Assembly (NCBI GenBank): GCA_030704615.1
Contig: CM060732.1
Location: 39,723,053-39,787,052 of the forward strand
Reading direction: 5' to 3'
Origin: Takakia lepidozioides
Lineage: Eukaryota > Streptophyta > Takakiopsida > Takakiales > Takakiaceae
Length of the DNA: 64,000 nt
Within the stretch, counting starts at the first letter, position 1. Every line of letters begins with the position of its first letter. The position numbers and the translations under genes are program-made. A model generated the notes under the pieces. The model did not search any database. It was not told where the DNA came from and worked only from the letters and a program-made list of their open reading frames with translations. Below are positions 1 through 10,946 of the stretch, in pieces.

Positions 1-128
1 GGATTGTTTTGAAACGCAATCAGATCAAAGCTCGAAATTACTCATTAACATATATTTTCAACTTCGGAGGATTAAAAATATAATAATATTGCATTTTATT
101 GCTTCAATATAAATTATATTGATATTGC

Positions 129-485
129 ATGTTATCATATAATATTCACATACTCATCTGCACAATGTGTCTACAGCAACCAGAGTCACAGAGGTCTTTC
201 AAATCAGTTGTAGCTGCGGGTACCTCTCAATGCTGCAATTGGAGTAATTATGATTGTACTTACGCGCATGGCGATCAATGCGGAACAACTTCACTTGCCG
301 TCTATGAGAATAAATTCGATTTTAACCCAGAGGTTTATGTGAACGTTATCAACGGGGGCATACTATACTACAATGGTAAAGATGTTCCGGTTTCATGCTG
401 GGAAGGACCATGCCAAGGTCCAAACATCAATTGGGACGGAAGTACAGGCCCTCCTTCTGATATTTGCCCTAACGGCATTGACTAA
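129..485 (+). CDS. Small Cys-rich ORF, function unknown
   Basis: 118-codon ORF from ATG to TAA. It contains nine cysteines, including an adjacent pair (SQCCNW) and the motifs DQCG, VSCWEGPC and DICPNG, and is rich in Gly, Asn and Tyr, as in small secreted disulphide-bonded proteins. The first 14 or so residues are hydrophobic but not a convincing signal peptide. AG dinucleotides around 166-200 could be splice acceptors, so this may be the last exon of a gene starting left of the window. I do not recognise the family. A-T-rich non-coding sequence follows the stop. Secretion is an inference from composition only. Confidence 0.4.
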   Translation: MLSYNIHILICTMCLQQPESQRSFKSVVAAGTSQCCNWSNYDCTYAHGDQCGTTSLAVYENKFDFNPEVYVNVINGGILYYNGKDVPVSCWEGPCQGPNINWDGSTGPPSDICPNGID

Positions 486-2619
486 AATGTGACAATATTG
501 TTTCAGTTGGCATTCATCTATATTATGAAGGAAAACTAGTACACAAATAGTGTGTATGATATTAAATAAGTTGCATATTGGATATGCATTGATATTTTTA
601 GAGTTTTTAGAGCATGTTTTTCATGGCTAAGGATGCTAGTAAGAGACCTAAAATTGAACACAAAAGATAGAATAAGTTGCTGTGATAATCAAGAAAGTTT
701 TCCATTTTTCTAGTTGAAGAATGACAGCTTGCAGTATTGTAATATGAGCCAATTTTTTATTGAAAAATTAATGTTTGAGGGGAATTTTTGACTTACTGAT
801 TATAACTCCAATTTATGGATTCAAAGTGTTCAAACTAAGCATCCAGTCCATCCGATAAGTATACATGGAAATATAATGCTTGAAAGAAGAATATTGGCAT
901 CAACTGAAGGTATTGGGTACTGTGCAATGGATTTCATCATTCATGTCACAATCAATATATGAAGCAAGGTAGTTTGTTGGCTCTCTTGTAGAGAGAGACT
1001 ATGCAACTTGTTCAAGTCAACGGAGAAAATGTGGTCAGAGGACCTTAGACAGTTTCAACTTTCAAGGCTCCGATTGGGGTGTTGTGTTGAGTCATGATGC
1101 GCCCCTTACTCTCACCTTAGCATAGCTACGGCGTGAGCCCAGCCCCGTAAGCTTGGGAGCTGAGCTCACGCTTAAGCCTGGAAGTGTGAGTGCAGCGAAA
1201 GGTTGTGGAGAAGTAGGCCCTATAGGCGAGGATGGCAGATAGAGGGCCAATTACCATGGAAAACTGTGGTGTAAATCTTGGTGGATTCTTTTTTTGCCTA
1301 TGGTTTGAAATTTTGTTTAAGTCCTGTGATGAATCTTGTTCCCATTCCTTAATGAATGTCGTGATACATTCATCGTGGAAGCCCTGGAATCTAGGGCGAT
1401 TTTGCGCAGCAGGTTTTGGTTTTGCATTACGAGCGGAGTATGGAAAGAGAGCTCTCTACTGGCATACAACAGCATCAAGGCTTGATACGAGCAAATGTGC
1501 TCTGCTGCAACGGCAGATAGTGTTTATGTTAGTTTCAGCTGAGTTATGAGGCATCCATAGTCTTTAATTCGTAGCATCAGCCTTTGGGTCATTTGGGCTG
1601 TATCATTGGCAGAATGGAGATTCTGTTGTGATGAAGGAATTCTTCATGAGCTATAGCTCAGGAAACCAGCCTATAGGCTGCGTTTGGTGCTTTATAGTTG
1701 AGAGTTTTTTTGGTGTGGTATCTGTTTTTGTTTTCCTAAACATTTGGTAACTGCTTGTAGCTGAGGGGGCGTGCTAGATTGTGAGCACAAATAACTGTGA
1801 GCAGGATTCTGCTCACAATTCTCGGCCTATTACCGTGGACCTGTACCTGCTGGAAGCCCTATTACCATGGGCTTCAAGCGTCGAAAATGGAGCATTTTTT
1901 TTTAAGAGTGAGCCTGTGGGTTAGCAACAACATTGTGGAGTGGTTGATTGATGTTTGAGTGTGTTTTGAAAAGGAGCTGGATAAAGGAGAGTGGATGAAT
2001 GATGGATGAATGTGTGATGAAAAGAGATGGATAAAAAAAAAGTGGATGAATGAAAACGACGAATCCAGTCCGGGGACTGCTAAAGGAAGACCGAAAACAC
2101 ATCTTCAAACATGCAAAGGAGGAAAACTGGTGCTTCATAAATGTCTGTCTTGAAACACACGAGTCATTCCGAAAAGGCATTTCCACCGCTATCCGATTTT
2201 GTGCCCAAAACTGATGTAGAACTGTCTATAAAGATACTAGCCCTGCTCTGCATAAAACCACCTCTGTCACGGACCACAGGGGGAGATAAGATAAGACTAA
2301 ATTCCATCGCTGCAGCATCTGCTTAAGATGGCAACCAAAAATCTTGGGGAGGACTTGGGAAGAAGCTTGGGTTGGCAAAGAAATGGAGAAACCATTGTGT
2401 CCTTGGACTCCTGCAAAGATATCCCAACTGATTAACGCCAGATTGTAATTCGAGTTTTTTTTGGAGGAAATGCACAAAAAACCAACACAGAAGGACGCAA
2501 GGTTGTGTCATAGACTAGCCGAACATGCATTTACTCACATGTGAAATCGGAATCCACCTCCAGAGCTTCCGGCTCTTGCAAATCTGGCTCAACCACAATC
2601 TTGTCAGTCTGGGTCGAAT
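486..2619. other. Non-coding stretch, no gene recognised
   Basis: Only short, low-quality open frames are present. The part before 1050 is A-T-rich; the rest contains dispersed hairpin repeats with GTGAGC/GCTCAC motifs near 1120-1200 and 1781-1900. No coding region with recognisable motifs was found. Confidence 0.5.
1781..1900. repeat. Dispersed hairpin repeat (MITE-like remnant)
   Basis: A perfect 9-bp inverted repeat with a 4-nt loop lies at 1796-1817 (TGTGAGCAG / CTGCTCACA). It is followed by GGCCTATTACCGTGG and then by AGCGTCGAAAATG. Similar blocks recur at 23570-23650, 26870-26990 and 34160-34260, which suggests a dispersed non-autonomous element. Ends and target duplications are not resolved. 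Confidence 0.4.
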
Positions 2620-2624
2620 GGGAC
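2620..2624. repeat. Target-site duplication GGGAC, left copy
   Basis: The five bases directly before the 5' LTR are identical to the five bases directly after the 3' LTR (15580-15584). This fixes both ends of the gypsy element and shows it is an original insertion rather than a recombinant. Confidence 0.92.
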
Positions 2625-3553
2625 TGTTAGAGGGCTGTCTGGGACTTAGACAATTTTACGGGTTCTGTGGGGTACCCTTAATTTTTGCGTAGACTTACGG
2701 ATGGTAGACTTAGACCAACAAAGGCCTTAGGGGTGGAAGACAGACTTACACACTCAGTCACAGTCAGACACAACCTTACACAGCCCGACACAGCCTTACA
2801 CAGTTAGTCACAGTCTATCACAACTCGACACAGCTTCGCACAGCCAGTCACAGCCCGACACAGCACGACACAGCCCGACACAGCTAGTCACAGCTCGGCA
2901 CAGTCACAGCCCGACACAGCTTGGCACAACCCGTCACAGTGTACGTAGGGAACGGTCATCATTGGCAGGGAACGACATCTGCGGAAGGAACGTGCTTACT
3001 TCTTGGGTGACAGTTAGTTAGTAAGGCGGTTAGAACAGCTTGCAGGTAGATTAGGCAGAGTAGCAACTTGGAGAGGGACTTCGGGCATCAGGACTTGGTC
3101 ATCGGGAAGAGGAGGACGATCCGGGAGCTGGGGGAATGAAAAGCACAGTGAAGGAGGAGACACAAACGGATGATGCTTAATCCATGCAAGCTGTAGAGAT
3201 ATATTGTAGAGCAGACTAGGAACACTCGGCCTGATACTTGATAGATCTTAATCTGATATATTCCATACTCACACTGTGTAGAGAGACCTGAGTGAAGCTG
3301 TGGAATGAATGGATGAGTGATTGGGAACCTAGAAGATTGCTGAAGCAATCTGATGCATAAATATAAATAGTAAGGTAATTTGCTGACATGAAGGCAACAA
3401 AGAATACAAACAAGAAACACTTCCATGATACACTAGTTGTAGGTCATGACTGATTGTTCTGAGCGGGCTGAGTGCTTAGAGATATCCAACTCTTCTATCT
3501 TGGAGTTCCCACCACGGATAGCAAAGGGATGGGTGAGTAAAAGCCGCTCGACA
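2625..3553 (+). repeat. 5' LTR (929 bp)
   Basis: Begins TGTTAGAGGGC and ends CCGCTCGACA, with the usual TG...CA termini. It contains the CACAG-type 10-bp repeat array at 2750-2945. Compared with the 3' LTR it keeps about 105 extra bases (near 3116-3225) and one extra 10-bp repeat unit. Confidence 0.92.
2750..2945. repeat. 10-bp-period CACAGNNNNN array in 5' LTR
   Basis: Roughly 18 units of CACAG followed by five variable bases (examples: CACAGCCCGA, CACAGCCTTA, CACAGTTAGT, CACAGCTCGG). The period is 10 bp almost throughout, about one helical turn, with one 6-bp phase slip near 2905. Equivalent arrays lie in the 3' LTR and between pol and the 3' ORF. Confidence 0.85.
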
Positions 3554-3555
3554 TT

Positions 3556-3573
3556 TGGCGACCATACTGGGGA
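3556..3573 (+). other. Candidate primer-binding site
   Basis: TGGCGACCATACTGGGGA begins two bases after the 5' LTR. It starts with TGG, the complement of the tRNA CCA end, and resembles the TGGCGAC...TGGGGA sites of plant gypsy elements. A tRNA-Arg primer is my guess; the exact tRNA cannot be named without a tRNA set. Confidence 0.7.
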
Positions 3574-6110
3574 ACTGGGTCAGGAACAACCAGATGTGAC
3601 AGGCATCTGGTGGGATCATGGTGGTTGGAGAATTAAAGAATTTGATGTGAATCAAATTCCCTGTGGAACTGAGAAAGAAAGGTTGTCCAAGCAATTCTTT
3701 TAGAGATTCTTGGAATTGCCAGACGGTTGCACAGAAAACATTCTTAAGAGAGTGCATGATGCAGATCCTGAGTGGGGTCCGGAGAAAGGAGTGATAAAGA
3801 TTTATCAAGTGGCCTGTAGAGGGAGAGCAAGTTGGTTACCAACGCTGGTTTATGTGATAGCGTTGATATCCATAAAACGAGTGGAGTTTGAAGGCTGGGA
3901 GGAACGGAAAGTGAATGTTTACACTCATATGCATGAAGAGTTGGTACTGGTAAAGAATTGGATTCCTAAGGATATCCTATGGATCAAACTGACACCAAGA
4001 ACAGATTTTCAGACGTGCTTACTATATGGTTATATGGTAACAAAGACTTCTAGTATAGCCAAAGGTGCATTGAAGCTTGAAAGAAACCCAGGCATATACG
4101 AGAGATACTATAGAAGAGAGTTTTGGTTATTGCCTCATTGAAGATATGAAAGACATGGGACATGAGTGATGAAAAAGAAGCTAGACTTCACAGATATTCA
4201 GCAAAAATAGAGAGTTATTTGAAAGCTAATTATCCATATCTTTGGGAGAGAGGAATAGACATAGGAGAATCATCTGGACCTCTCACACCATTAAGATCAA
4301 AGAGTACATCACCCATACCGGAGGAACCAGAGTTGGATGCCACTCCTTCCTATTCTTTACAAGAAAGACTAAAGGAATTGGTACATGAAGAAGATCAACC
4401 ACAAGGAGAGAGATCTGAGGTACATCCCTGGATTAAAGATTTGACAGAAATCTTTGATCAAAGTTGGCATGGGACACCAAGGGCAGGAACTCGAGTTTCT
4501 GAATCACAATAAGAAGAAGAAGAAGAGGAAGATGTGGCAGAACCAACAGAGAGTTCAGACTCTCCCACACCACTCCAGTTGAGTTACATGAGTGAGGAAG
4601 AAGAAATCCAATAGAAGAACTTGGAAGATGAAAACAGAGAGAAGAAATTGGAAGATGAAGAGTATGAAGGAGTAGACCCAACAGTTGAGGTTGAGACTAC
4701 AACCAGGACATCCCAACCCATTGGACCTGGATCAAGTGGAGCACTTGGATCACAGGCCAACGAAGGTGTCGGCTCAGGGGGATCAGGCGAGAAGCTTGGA
4801 TCTGGCTCTGGGGGGACAGGGAGTGTGGGAAGTAGTGCAGCTGGAGCTGGGAATACTATGAGTATAGAAGGGCCAGTAGCAGGGAGTGCTCAGGGGCCAG
4901 CACCTGGTGGAAGATCCACCACTACAACCACAGGTCCTCAAGGACCAGCACCTGTCAATGGGCAGGGTGTAGGGCCACAGATGGCGGTACCTCCAACACG
5001 GACAAAACCACCTTTCCAATATATGCAGGGAGAGAGGATCCTGATGTACACATTAGCCAATTTGAGCACATGTGTATTGTGAACAATGAGAATGGCGATG
5101 ATGCCAATATGAGACTGTTTCCTTGTTCACTTATCAAGAAAGCAAGTGAATGGTATGCAAGATTCCCTGACAATCATTTCCTAACCTGGGATGGCCTTAG
5201 TACAGCATTCCGAAATAGGTTCAGGACAAGCAAAACTGAGGATGAAGTGTATGGAAGTTTACAATAGTTGAAGCAAAAGAAGCATGAAACTGTTGAAGAG
5301 TACATGGAAAGGATGGAATTGATGATGAAAAAGTTGGCTGCTGTACCAGCACCAGGGTTACAGAAGACTTGGTTTGTGAGTGGATTAAGACCTGAATTAC
5401 AAAAGAAAGTGGATATGCTACCCCATAATACAGTGGAAGAGACATTTGAAACAGCCAACAAAATTGAGCAATTGGGGATGCTCATAAGAGAGAAAAGGGA
5501 TGATGAGGACTCTGGAGATGAGTCAGATGAGGAAGAAGAGCAAGAGTTCAAAAGGAAGAGTAAAAATAAAATAAAAAATTGAAGAGGGAAAACTATGAGA
5601 AAAGACTGGAGGAGATTTTGAAGAAGTATGCCACAGAGGCTGCAACACATTGGAGGAATGGTGTTTGGTGTGCAAAATGCCAGAACGAAGGCCATATCAC
5701 AGCTGAATGCCACATGAAGGAGAAACATTGTACTATCTATTAAATGGATAATCATTCTACTGAGAATTGTTACTACAACAGAAGGACAACTGCAAGAGAA
5801 CCTAGGCAAGTGAGGGTGCATCAAGTGCAGCCCCAGCCAAGAAGAAACAATGACCAGGACCACTATGGAAGGCTTGGTGGTTATAACAATGGTATGGCAG
5901 GAAGAGGTAATCCAATAGGGAATTACCAAGGCAATCTCAAAGGCAACTACCAAGGTAACCCAAGAGGGAATTACCAGCCAGGGAATCAGGATTATAGAAA
6001 TAATCCCAGAGCAGACCAAGGGCGAGGACCCAAATGGTGAAGAACTGTGTTACTATTGTAATCAGGCGGATCGCAGGGCGGCCTGTCCATTCTGGATCAG
6101 ACACCAGAAT
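3574..6110 (+). pseudogene. gag region of gypsy element, disrupted
   Basis: Coding traces in several frames. The N-terminal part (to 4141) has one UAG at 3701. A Gly/Ser/Thr-Pro-rich linker follows at 4621-5040. A capsid-type gag domain (about 5040-5580) carries SEWYARFPD, FRNRF and VEEYMERM motifs, interrupted by a frameshift near 5035 and a UAG at 5265. An acidic then Lys-rich stretch follows. Then come two zinc-knuckle-like motifs: CAKCQNEGHITAEC near 5672-5712, and a damaged one (CYYCNQADRRAAC, His replaced by Arg) near 6051-6090. Gag would package the element RNA in particles. Frames are broken at 4141, 4512, 4612, 5035, 5265 and 5582, so no full-length Gag can be made. The region from the PBS to 3700 is open but has no recognised domain. 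Confidence 0.8.
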
Positions 6111-6113
6111 GAG

Positions 6114-9100
6114 ATGAGAGCTCCTATGAATGAGGGCCCCGTGGTGGCAGCTCACATGGTTAGGCCATGTTTTGTACCAGAAGTGAGTACAACGATAGTA
6201 ACCAGAAGCAAAACTAAACTAATACCTCCAATGGATGAGGAAGAAGATGATCATGAGGATGGCAGTGATGTGCCTGAAGATGATGAGGCTTGGAGAGATG
6301 AGAAGGAACTACAGAAGGAAGTGGCTGACACCATAAGGGAAATGCAGAAGAATACTGATATCCCTATGGCAGATACTTCTGACTCTGATAGAGAAGATGG
6401 AGAGGGTGAAGATGAAGTGAAGAAAGAAGTTGCACAAGTGCAGAGTAATGAAGGGACTTTGGCTGAAGTAATATACCAGACTAAAGCTGAGATTACCATT
6501 GGACAGTTATTGGCTGTGGCACCTCATTGTAGGCACAGGCTGTACCAAGCAATTAATCAGATTGCTCATGTGACAGAGAACATAGACCTGAACAACAAGG
6601 TGACAAGCTATAATGTGAAGCCAGAAGGGCAAGAAACAGTCATGGACTTTGATGATTCTATGCCAGTAATCCAATTGAGAATTGGAAGCACAAACCTGAC
6701 TGATGTACTGATAAATGGAGGCTCAGGAATGAATATTATGACGGACCAATTAAGGCAGAAGCTTGGTCTGAGTAGTATGAAACCAGCTCCATTTACAGTA
6801 ACAATGGCAGATCAAAGGAGTGTACAACCATTAGGCTTGATAAGAGGAGTTAAGATACAGATCCAGAAGATGATCTTTGAGATCACAGTGACTATGTTGA
6901 AAATGGATGATGTTATGGAAGCTTACTCCTTATTGCTGGGTCGACCATGGCTGAAACAGGCCAGGGTATTCCATGACTGGAATTCCCAGTTACTTACTGT
7001 GCATGATGGGAAGCACAAGATACAGGTCACCACTAAGAAATCTAGTAGGCTACCTGCTACCAGAAGACCTCGTGGAGTCAGAGAGTATGACTGGAGGGGA
7101 GGACTCGATGAGGAGCAGGAAGCTACCCTGTTTGCTGCGCACCCAGAGTGGGAGCAGGTTGCAGAAATGCAACTGGGAGGCCTGAGTTGTTTTAAAGGTA
7201 TGTGCTGTGGTGCAGTAACAACAACACCAATTGAGGGGGAAACAAGTAGTTACCCACCACATTTCTATGAGGAAAGAGAGGGAGAAATGGAAATCCTAGA
7301 AGAACCAGCCACTGTGAGTTTACAGGATAAAGTAGTGGCTGGATGGACAATCACAGCTGAAGAGGAGGTGAGAGATGTGAATGTGGGAACTGAAGAGGAA
7401 CCAAGAATGGTGAAAGTAGGGGCTGACTTGGAGCCAGAATTCTTTGAGGACGCTAAGAGCCTGTTTATCAAATACAAAGATGTATTTGCATGGAGTTATG
7501 AGGATCTGAAAGGGATACCACCTGAGATTTGTCAGCATAAGATTGAACTGGAACTAGGGTCAGTGCCAATCAAACAGGCAAGGTACATGATGAATCCCAA
7601 CTATGCACAGAAGGTTGGGGAAGAGATCAAGAAGTTGGCTGAGGCTAAGTTCATATACCCAATAGAGTATACAACTTGGTTGTCACCCATTGTGATAGTT
7701 CCCAAGAAGAATGGTAAACTGAGAGTTTGTGTGAACTATAAGAAGTTGAATGCTTGTCCAAAGAGAGATCCATTTCCTTTGCCATTCACAGAAGCGGTAC
7801 TGGACAATGTGGCAGGCCATGAGATGTACTCATTCATGGATGGCTTTAGTGGATATAACCAAGTACAAGTGGCGGAAGAAGACCAGGGAAAGACAACTTT
7901 TATCACAGACTGGGGTGCATATGCATACAAGGTCATGCCATTTGGACTTTGTAATGCACCAGCAACTTTTCAGAGAGTGATAAGTGAATCCTTCCATGAG
8001 TATCTGGATGATTTCATGCACGTGTTCTTAGATGACTTCAGTGTGTACAACTCTAAGAATGAGCACCTGCAGAAGTTGGAATTATGTTTGGCCAGATGCA
8101 GGATGAGAGGTCTTGGTCTGAATCCAGAAAAGTGTATTTTCTGTGTGAATTCAGAGAAACTTCTGGGACACATTGTGTGTAAGAGGGGACTGCTTGTGGA
8201 TCCCAGAAAGACAGAGGCCATTAAAGCATCACCACCACCAAGAAATGCTAAAAGTCTATGGAGATTCCTTGGACAAACCAGTTACTACAGAAGATTTGTT
8301 AGACGGTATGCACATATGGCAGCACCTTTGAGCAAACTTCTGAAGAAGGATGCAGTGTTTACATGGACAGCTGAATGTCAACAGGCTTTTGAGGCACTTA
8401 CATTGTCAGTAACAACTACACCTGTGCTGATTAATCTACACTGGCATGTAGTATTTCATATACACTGTGATGCCTCAAGAGAAGCGTTGGGAGCAGTGTT
8501 AGCCCAAAATATCACAGGAAACATAGATTCACCTGTGTACTATGCTAGCAGATTATTGAACAGTGCTGAAAAGAACTATAGCACCACTGAAAGAGAAGCA
8601 TTGGCAATGATTTATGCAGTCAAGAAATTCAGGCATTACCTATTGGGAAGGAAGTTTATGTTTTATGTGGATCATCAGGCTTTGATTTATCTGGTGAACA
8701 AGCCTTTGATAAGTGGCAGGATAGCAAGATGGTTAATAATCTTGCACGAGTTTGAATTCGAAGTGGTTTACAAGCCTGGTCGTTTGCATCTTGTGGCAGA
8801 TCACTTGTCACGCCTATCAACAGGAGAGCCCGCCAAGGGAGTAGACGACCAACTACCTGATGCGAGTCTATTTGCAGTGGAGGTGCAAGGAAGTACAGAT
8901 GATTGGTTAGATTGGCAGTGGCCAATCAGATACTACCTTACTCATGGTCAGTGCCCACCCAGTTATGGGAAGGAACATAGGAAGATAATAGCTATCGAGG
9001 CTTTACCCTACACTATGATAGGTGGCAGATTGTATAAGCTAGGACCTGATGGAGTTCTTAAACAATGCTTGTACCACCATGAAGTAAATAAAGTTTTGGA

Positions 9101-9116
9101 AGAAGTTCATAAATGA
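6114..9116 (+). CDS. pol: gypsy pol: protease, reverse transcriptase, RNase H
   Basis: 1,000-codon open frame. An acidic linker (about residues 20-120) is followed by an aspartic protease domain around residues 180-290. Its active-site triad reads NGG rather than the usual DGG or DSG (residue 201, codon 6714-6716), so the protease is probably dead. The reverse transcriptase spans about residues 470-700, with first catalytic Asp at 576 (SFMDGFSGYNQ) and the FLDD pair at 640-641. RNase H follows, with acidic residues at 786 (CDAS), 826 (TTERE), 853 (YVDH) and 896 (VADHLSR). The frame stops at 9114 with TGA where integrase should continue. The ATG at 6114 sits just after the zinc-knuckle region; in related elements pol is usually fused to or follows gag, so the true start is uncertain. 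Confidence 0.9.
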   Translation: MRAPMNEGPVVAAHMVRPCFVPEVSTTIVTRSKTKLIPPMDEEEDDHEDGSDVPEDDEAWRDEKELQKEVADTIREMQKNTDIPMADTSDSDREDGEGEDEVKKEVAQVQSNEGTLAEVIYQTKAEITIGQLLAVAPHCRHRLYQAINQIAHVTENIDLNNKVTSYNVKPEGQETVMDFDDSMPVIQLRIGSTNLTDVLINGGSGMNIMTDQLRQKLGLSSMKPAPFTVTMADQRSVQPLGLIRGVKIQIQKMIFEITVTMLKMDDVMEAYSLLLGRPWLKQARVFHDWNSQLLTVHDGKHKIQVTTKKSSRLPATRRPRGVREYDWRGGLDEEQEATLFAAHPEWEQVAEMQLGGLSCFKGMCCGAVTTTPIEGETSSYPPHFYEEREGEMEILEEPATVSLQDKVVAGWTITAEEEVRDVNVGTEEEPRMVKVGADLEPEFFEDAKSLFIKYKDVFAWSYEDLKGIPPEICQHKIELELGSVPIKQARYMMNPNYAQKVGEEIKKLAEAKFIYPIEYTTWLSPIVIVPKKNGKLRVCVNYKKLNACPKRDPFPLPFTEAVLDNVAGHEMYSFMDGFSGYNQVQVAEEDQGKTTFITDWGAYAYKVMPFGLCNAPATFQRVISESFHEYLDDFMHVFLDDFSVYNSKNEHLQKLELCLARCRMRGLGLNPEKCIFCVNSEKLLGHIVCKRGLLVDPRKTEAIKASPPPRNAKSLWRFLGQTSYYRRFVRRYAHMAAPLSKLLKKDAVFTWTAECQQAFEALTLSVTTTPVLINLHWHVVFHIHCDASREALGAVLAQNITGNIDSPVYYASRLLNSAEKNYSTTEREALAMIYAVKKFRHYLLGRKFMFYVDHQALIYLVNKPLISGRIARWLIILHEFEFEVVYKPGRLHLVADHLSRLSTGEPAKGVDDQLPDASLFAVEVQGSTDDWLDWQWPIRYYLTHGQCPPSYGKEHRKIIAIEALPYTMIGGRLYKLGPDGVLKQCLYHHEVNKVLEEVHK

Positions 9117-10158
9117 ATAGCTGGAGGTCATTTTGGAGAGGAGACTACGAGCAGAAAAATACTACTTCCAGGTTACTGGTGGCCTACTCTGTTCAAAGAT
9201 GTGCACAAGTATTGCAAGAGTTGTGATGAGTGTTAGAGGCTAGGACCTTTGCAAAGATATGGAAAGATGGTTTTTCAGAAATGGGGACTAGACTTTGTTG
9301 GACCAATAAACCCACCAGCCAGAAATACACAAAACAAAGTATATAATCACAGCCACTGATTATACTACAAAGTGGGTGGAAGCTAAAGCTCTGAGGGACA
9401 GCACAGCTAAGTCTATAGCGAGGTTTCTGTATGAGAACATACTTACAAGATTTGGCTATCCCCTGGAATTTATCAGTGACCAGGGAAGTCACTTCATTAA
9501 TGAGACCATAGAACTATTGACTAAAGAGTTTATGATTGTGCACAAGAAGAATACAACCTATTACCCACAGGGCAATGGGCAGGTAGAGGCCACCAACAAA
9601 ATACTATGCACTATTTTAGCTAAAATAGTCAATGCAAACAGAACAGATTGGGATACAAAGCTGCTGACAGCTTTGTGGTCATACATGACTTCATATAAAG
9701 TCACCACTAAGTATACATCATTCCAATTAGTTTATGGTATGGAAGCTTTACTTCCAGTGGAATTCTTGTTACCTACCATGAGAACTGAATGAGGAAAGAG
9801 AATGGAATTGGAGGATTCAATTAAAATCAGGAAACATGAATTATATCACGTGGAAAAAGTACGTGCGGATGCAGCAGATAACATGACCAGAATTTAGATA
9901 AAGAGGAAGGATCAATTTGATGAAGGTAAATTGAAAACTTTTAAGACGGGCGATTTGGTACTGTGGTTGTAGAAGAAGGGAAAGATCAAAGCTTTTAAGC
10001 TTAAGTCACCATGGAAAGGACCTTATGTCATACAGTATATGTATGATAACAACACAGCCATGTTACAAACCATTAACAAAGAGATGCTTGGAAGAGCGAA
10101 TGCCAATAAGTTGAAGGGATATAGTGGTATCCATGATAAACCATTGCAGTATGATTAA
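9117..10158 (+). pseudogene. gypsy integrase, frameshifted
   Basis: Integrase continues past the pol stop. The zinc-binding part has GGHF and CKSCDEC, followed by a UAG at 9234 exactly where relatives have Gln (CxxCQR). A frameshift near 9340 then moves the catalytic core to another frame. The DDE residues are visible: Asp at 9358-9360, Asp at 9478-9480 (ISDQG) and Glu at 9586-9588 (GQVEA), with 35 residues between the last two. After a TGA at 9790 and UAGs at 9895 and 9970 comes the GPY/F module (SPWKGPYVI, near 10005). No chromodomain follows; the frame ends at 10158. Integrase would join element DNA to the chromosome, but this copy is inactive. Confidence 0.85.
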
Positions 10159-10946
10159 CATCTTGGAACACAGATGCTATCACGGGCTGCACCGGTGATA
10201 CCAACGGAGCATGAAGCACTTGTCGTAAAGCCGAATGTGTATGGCCTGAGTGGAGAACACGGGTGTTCACACTGATATCACAGCCCATCACAACATCACA
10301 CAACCTGTCACAGCCTATCACAACATCACACAGCCTATCACAGTTTGACACAGCCTGTCACAGCCCAACACAGCCTACGTGGGTTGCACAGTCCATAGGG
10401 TCAGTGACAAGTGGATGCGGGTTAACGTCAGAAAAATGGCCGGCAAGTGGAAGGATAGTTTGGAAGTCAAACACGGAGAATGTGCCACGCGGACAGGGGA
10501 AGACGGGAGCATGTTTAAAATCAAACACGTGGCCACTAGGGCGAAGCACACCGCGGTGCATATATTGCAAAAGTGGGTGTCATCATGCAAGAGGACAAAC
10601 TGGGCCGTCAAAGTACCTACCCGGTACATCAGCTAAAACTAATTGTGGGCCCATTAATGCATTCAGGGCAAAGGTAACGGAACCCTTTACGTGTACAGCA
10701 AAGGGGAACCTTTGCCACATGTGTTGTCCTAGTGGACATTCCAAGTGGGAATGTCCACTGAGGGGAGTAAAATTAAGAAGTTACCCAAGGGGGCAACAGC
10801 CAATCAGGAGCGAGAATTTCGTGCAGGTGGTTCCCTCCAAGAAACAAGAACAAGAAATTAGAAGAGTTATGAGCGGAAGAATCGGGGTGGCTCCGAATAA
10901 CCAGCGTCTCGACGGGAGGGGCAATCAAAGCTATAGCTTTGTAGCT
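10159..10946 (+). promoter_or_regulatory. pol to 3'-ORF spacer with a second CACAG array
   Basis: Between integrase and the 3' ORF lies a second array of CACAG-type units (about 10270-10385; CACAGCCTAT, CACAGCCTGT, CACAGCCCAA), matching those of the LTRs. The remaining 550 bp have no clear coding motif. A spacer with LTR-like repeats could hold an internal promoter or RNA-processing signal for the 3' ORF; this is inference. Confidence 0.45.

Noticed and set aside
1232-1549. Plus-strand 105-codon frame
   Set aside because: No recognisable motif, overlaps a repeat-containing region, and codon composition looks random.
2750-2945. Possible CRISPR-like array
   Set aside because: The 10-bp unit with 5-bp core is far too short, it is degenerate, and it lies in LTRs of a plant retrotransposon.
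5174-6019. 281-codon minus-strand frame antisense to gag
   Set aside because: Composition (Ser/Leu/Val-rich) mirrors the Lys/Glu-rich sense strand, no motifs are seen, and the sense strand shows clear gag features.
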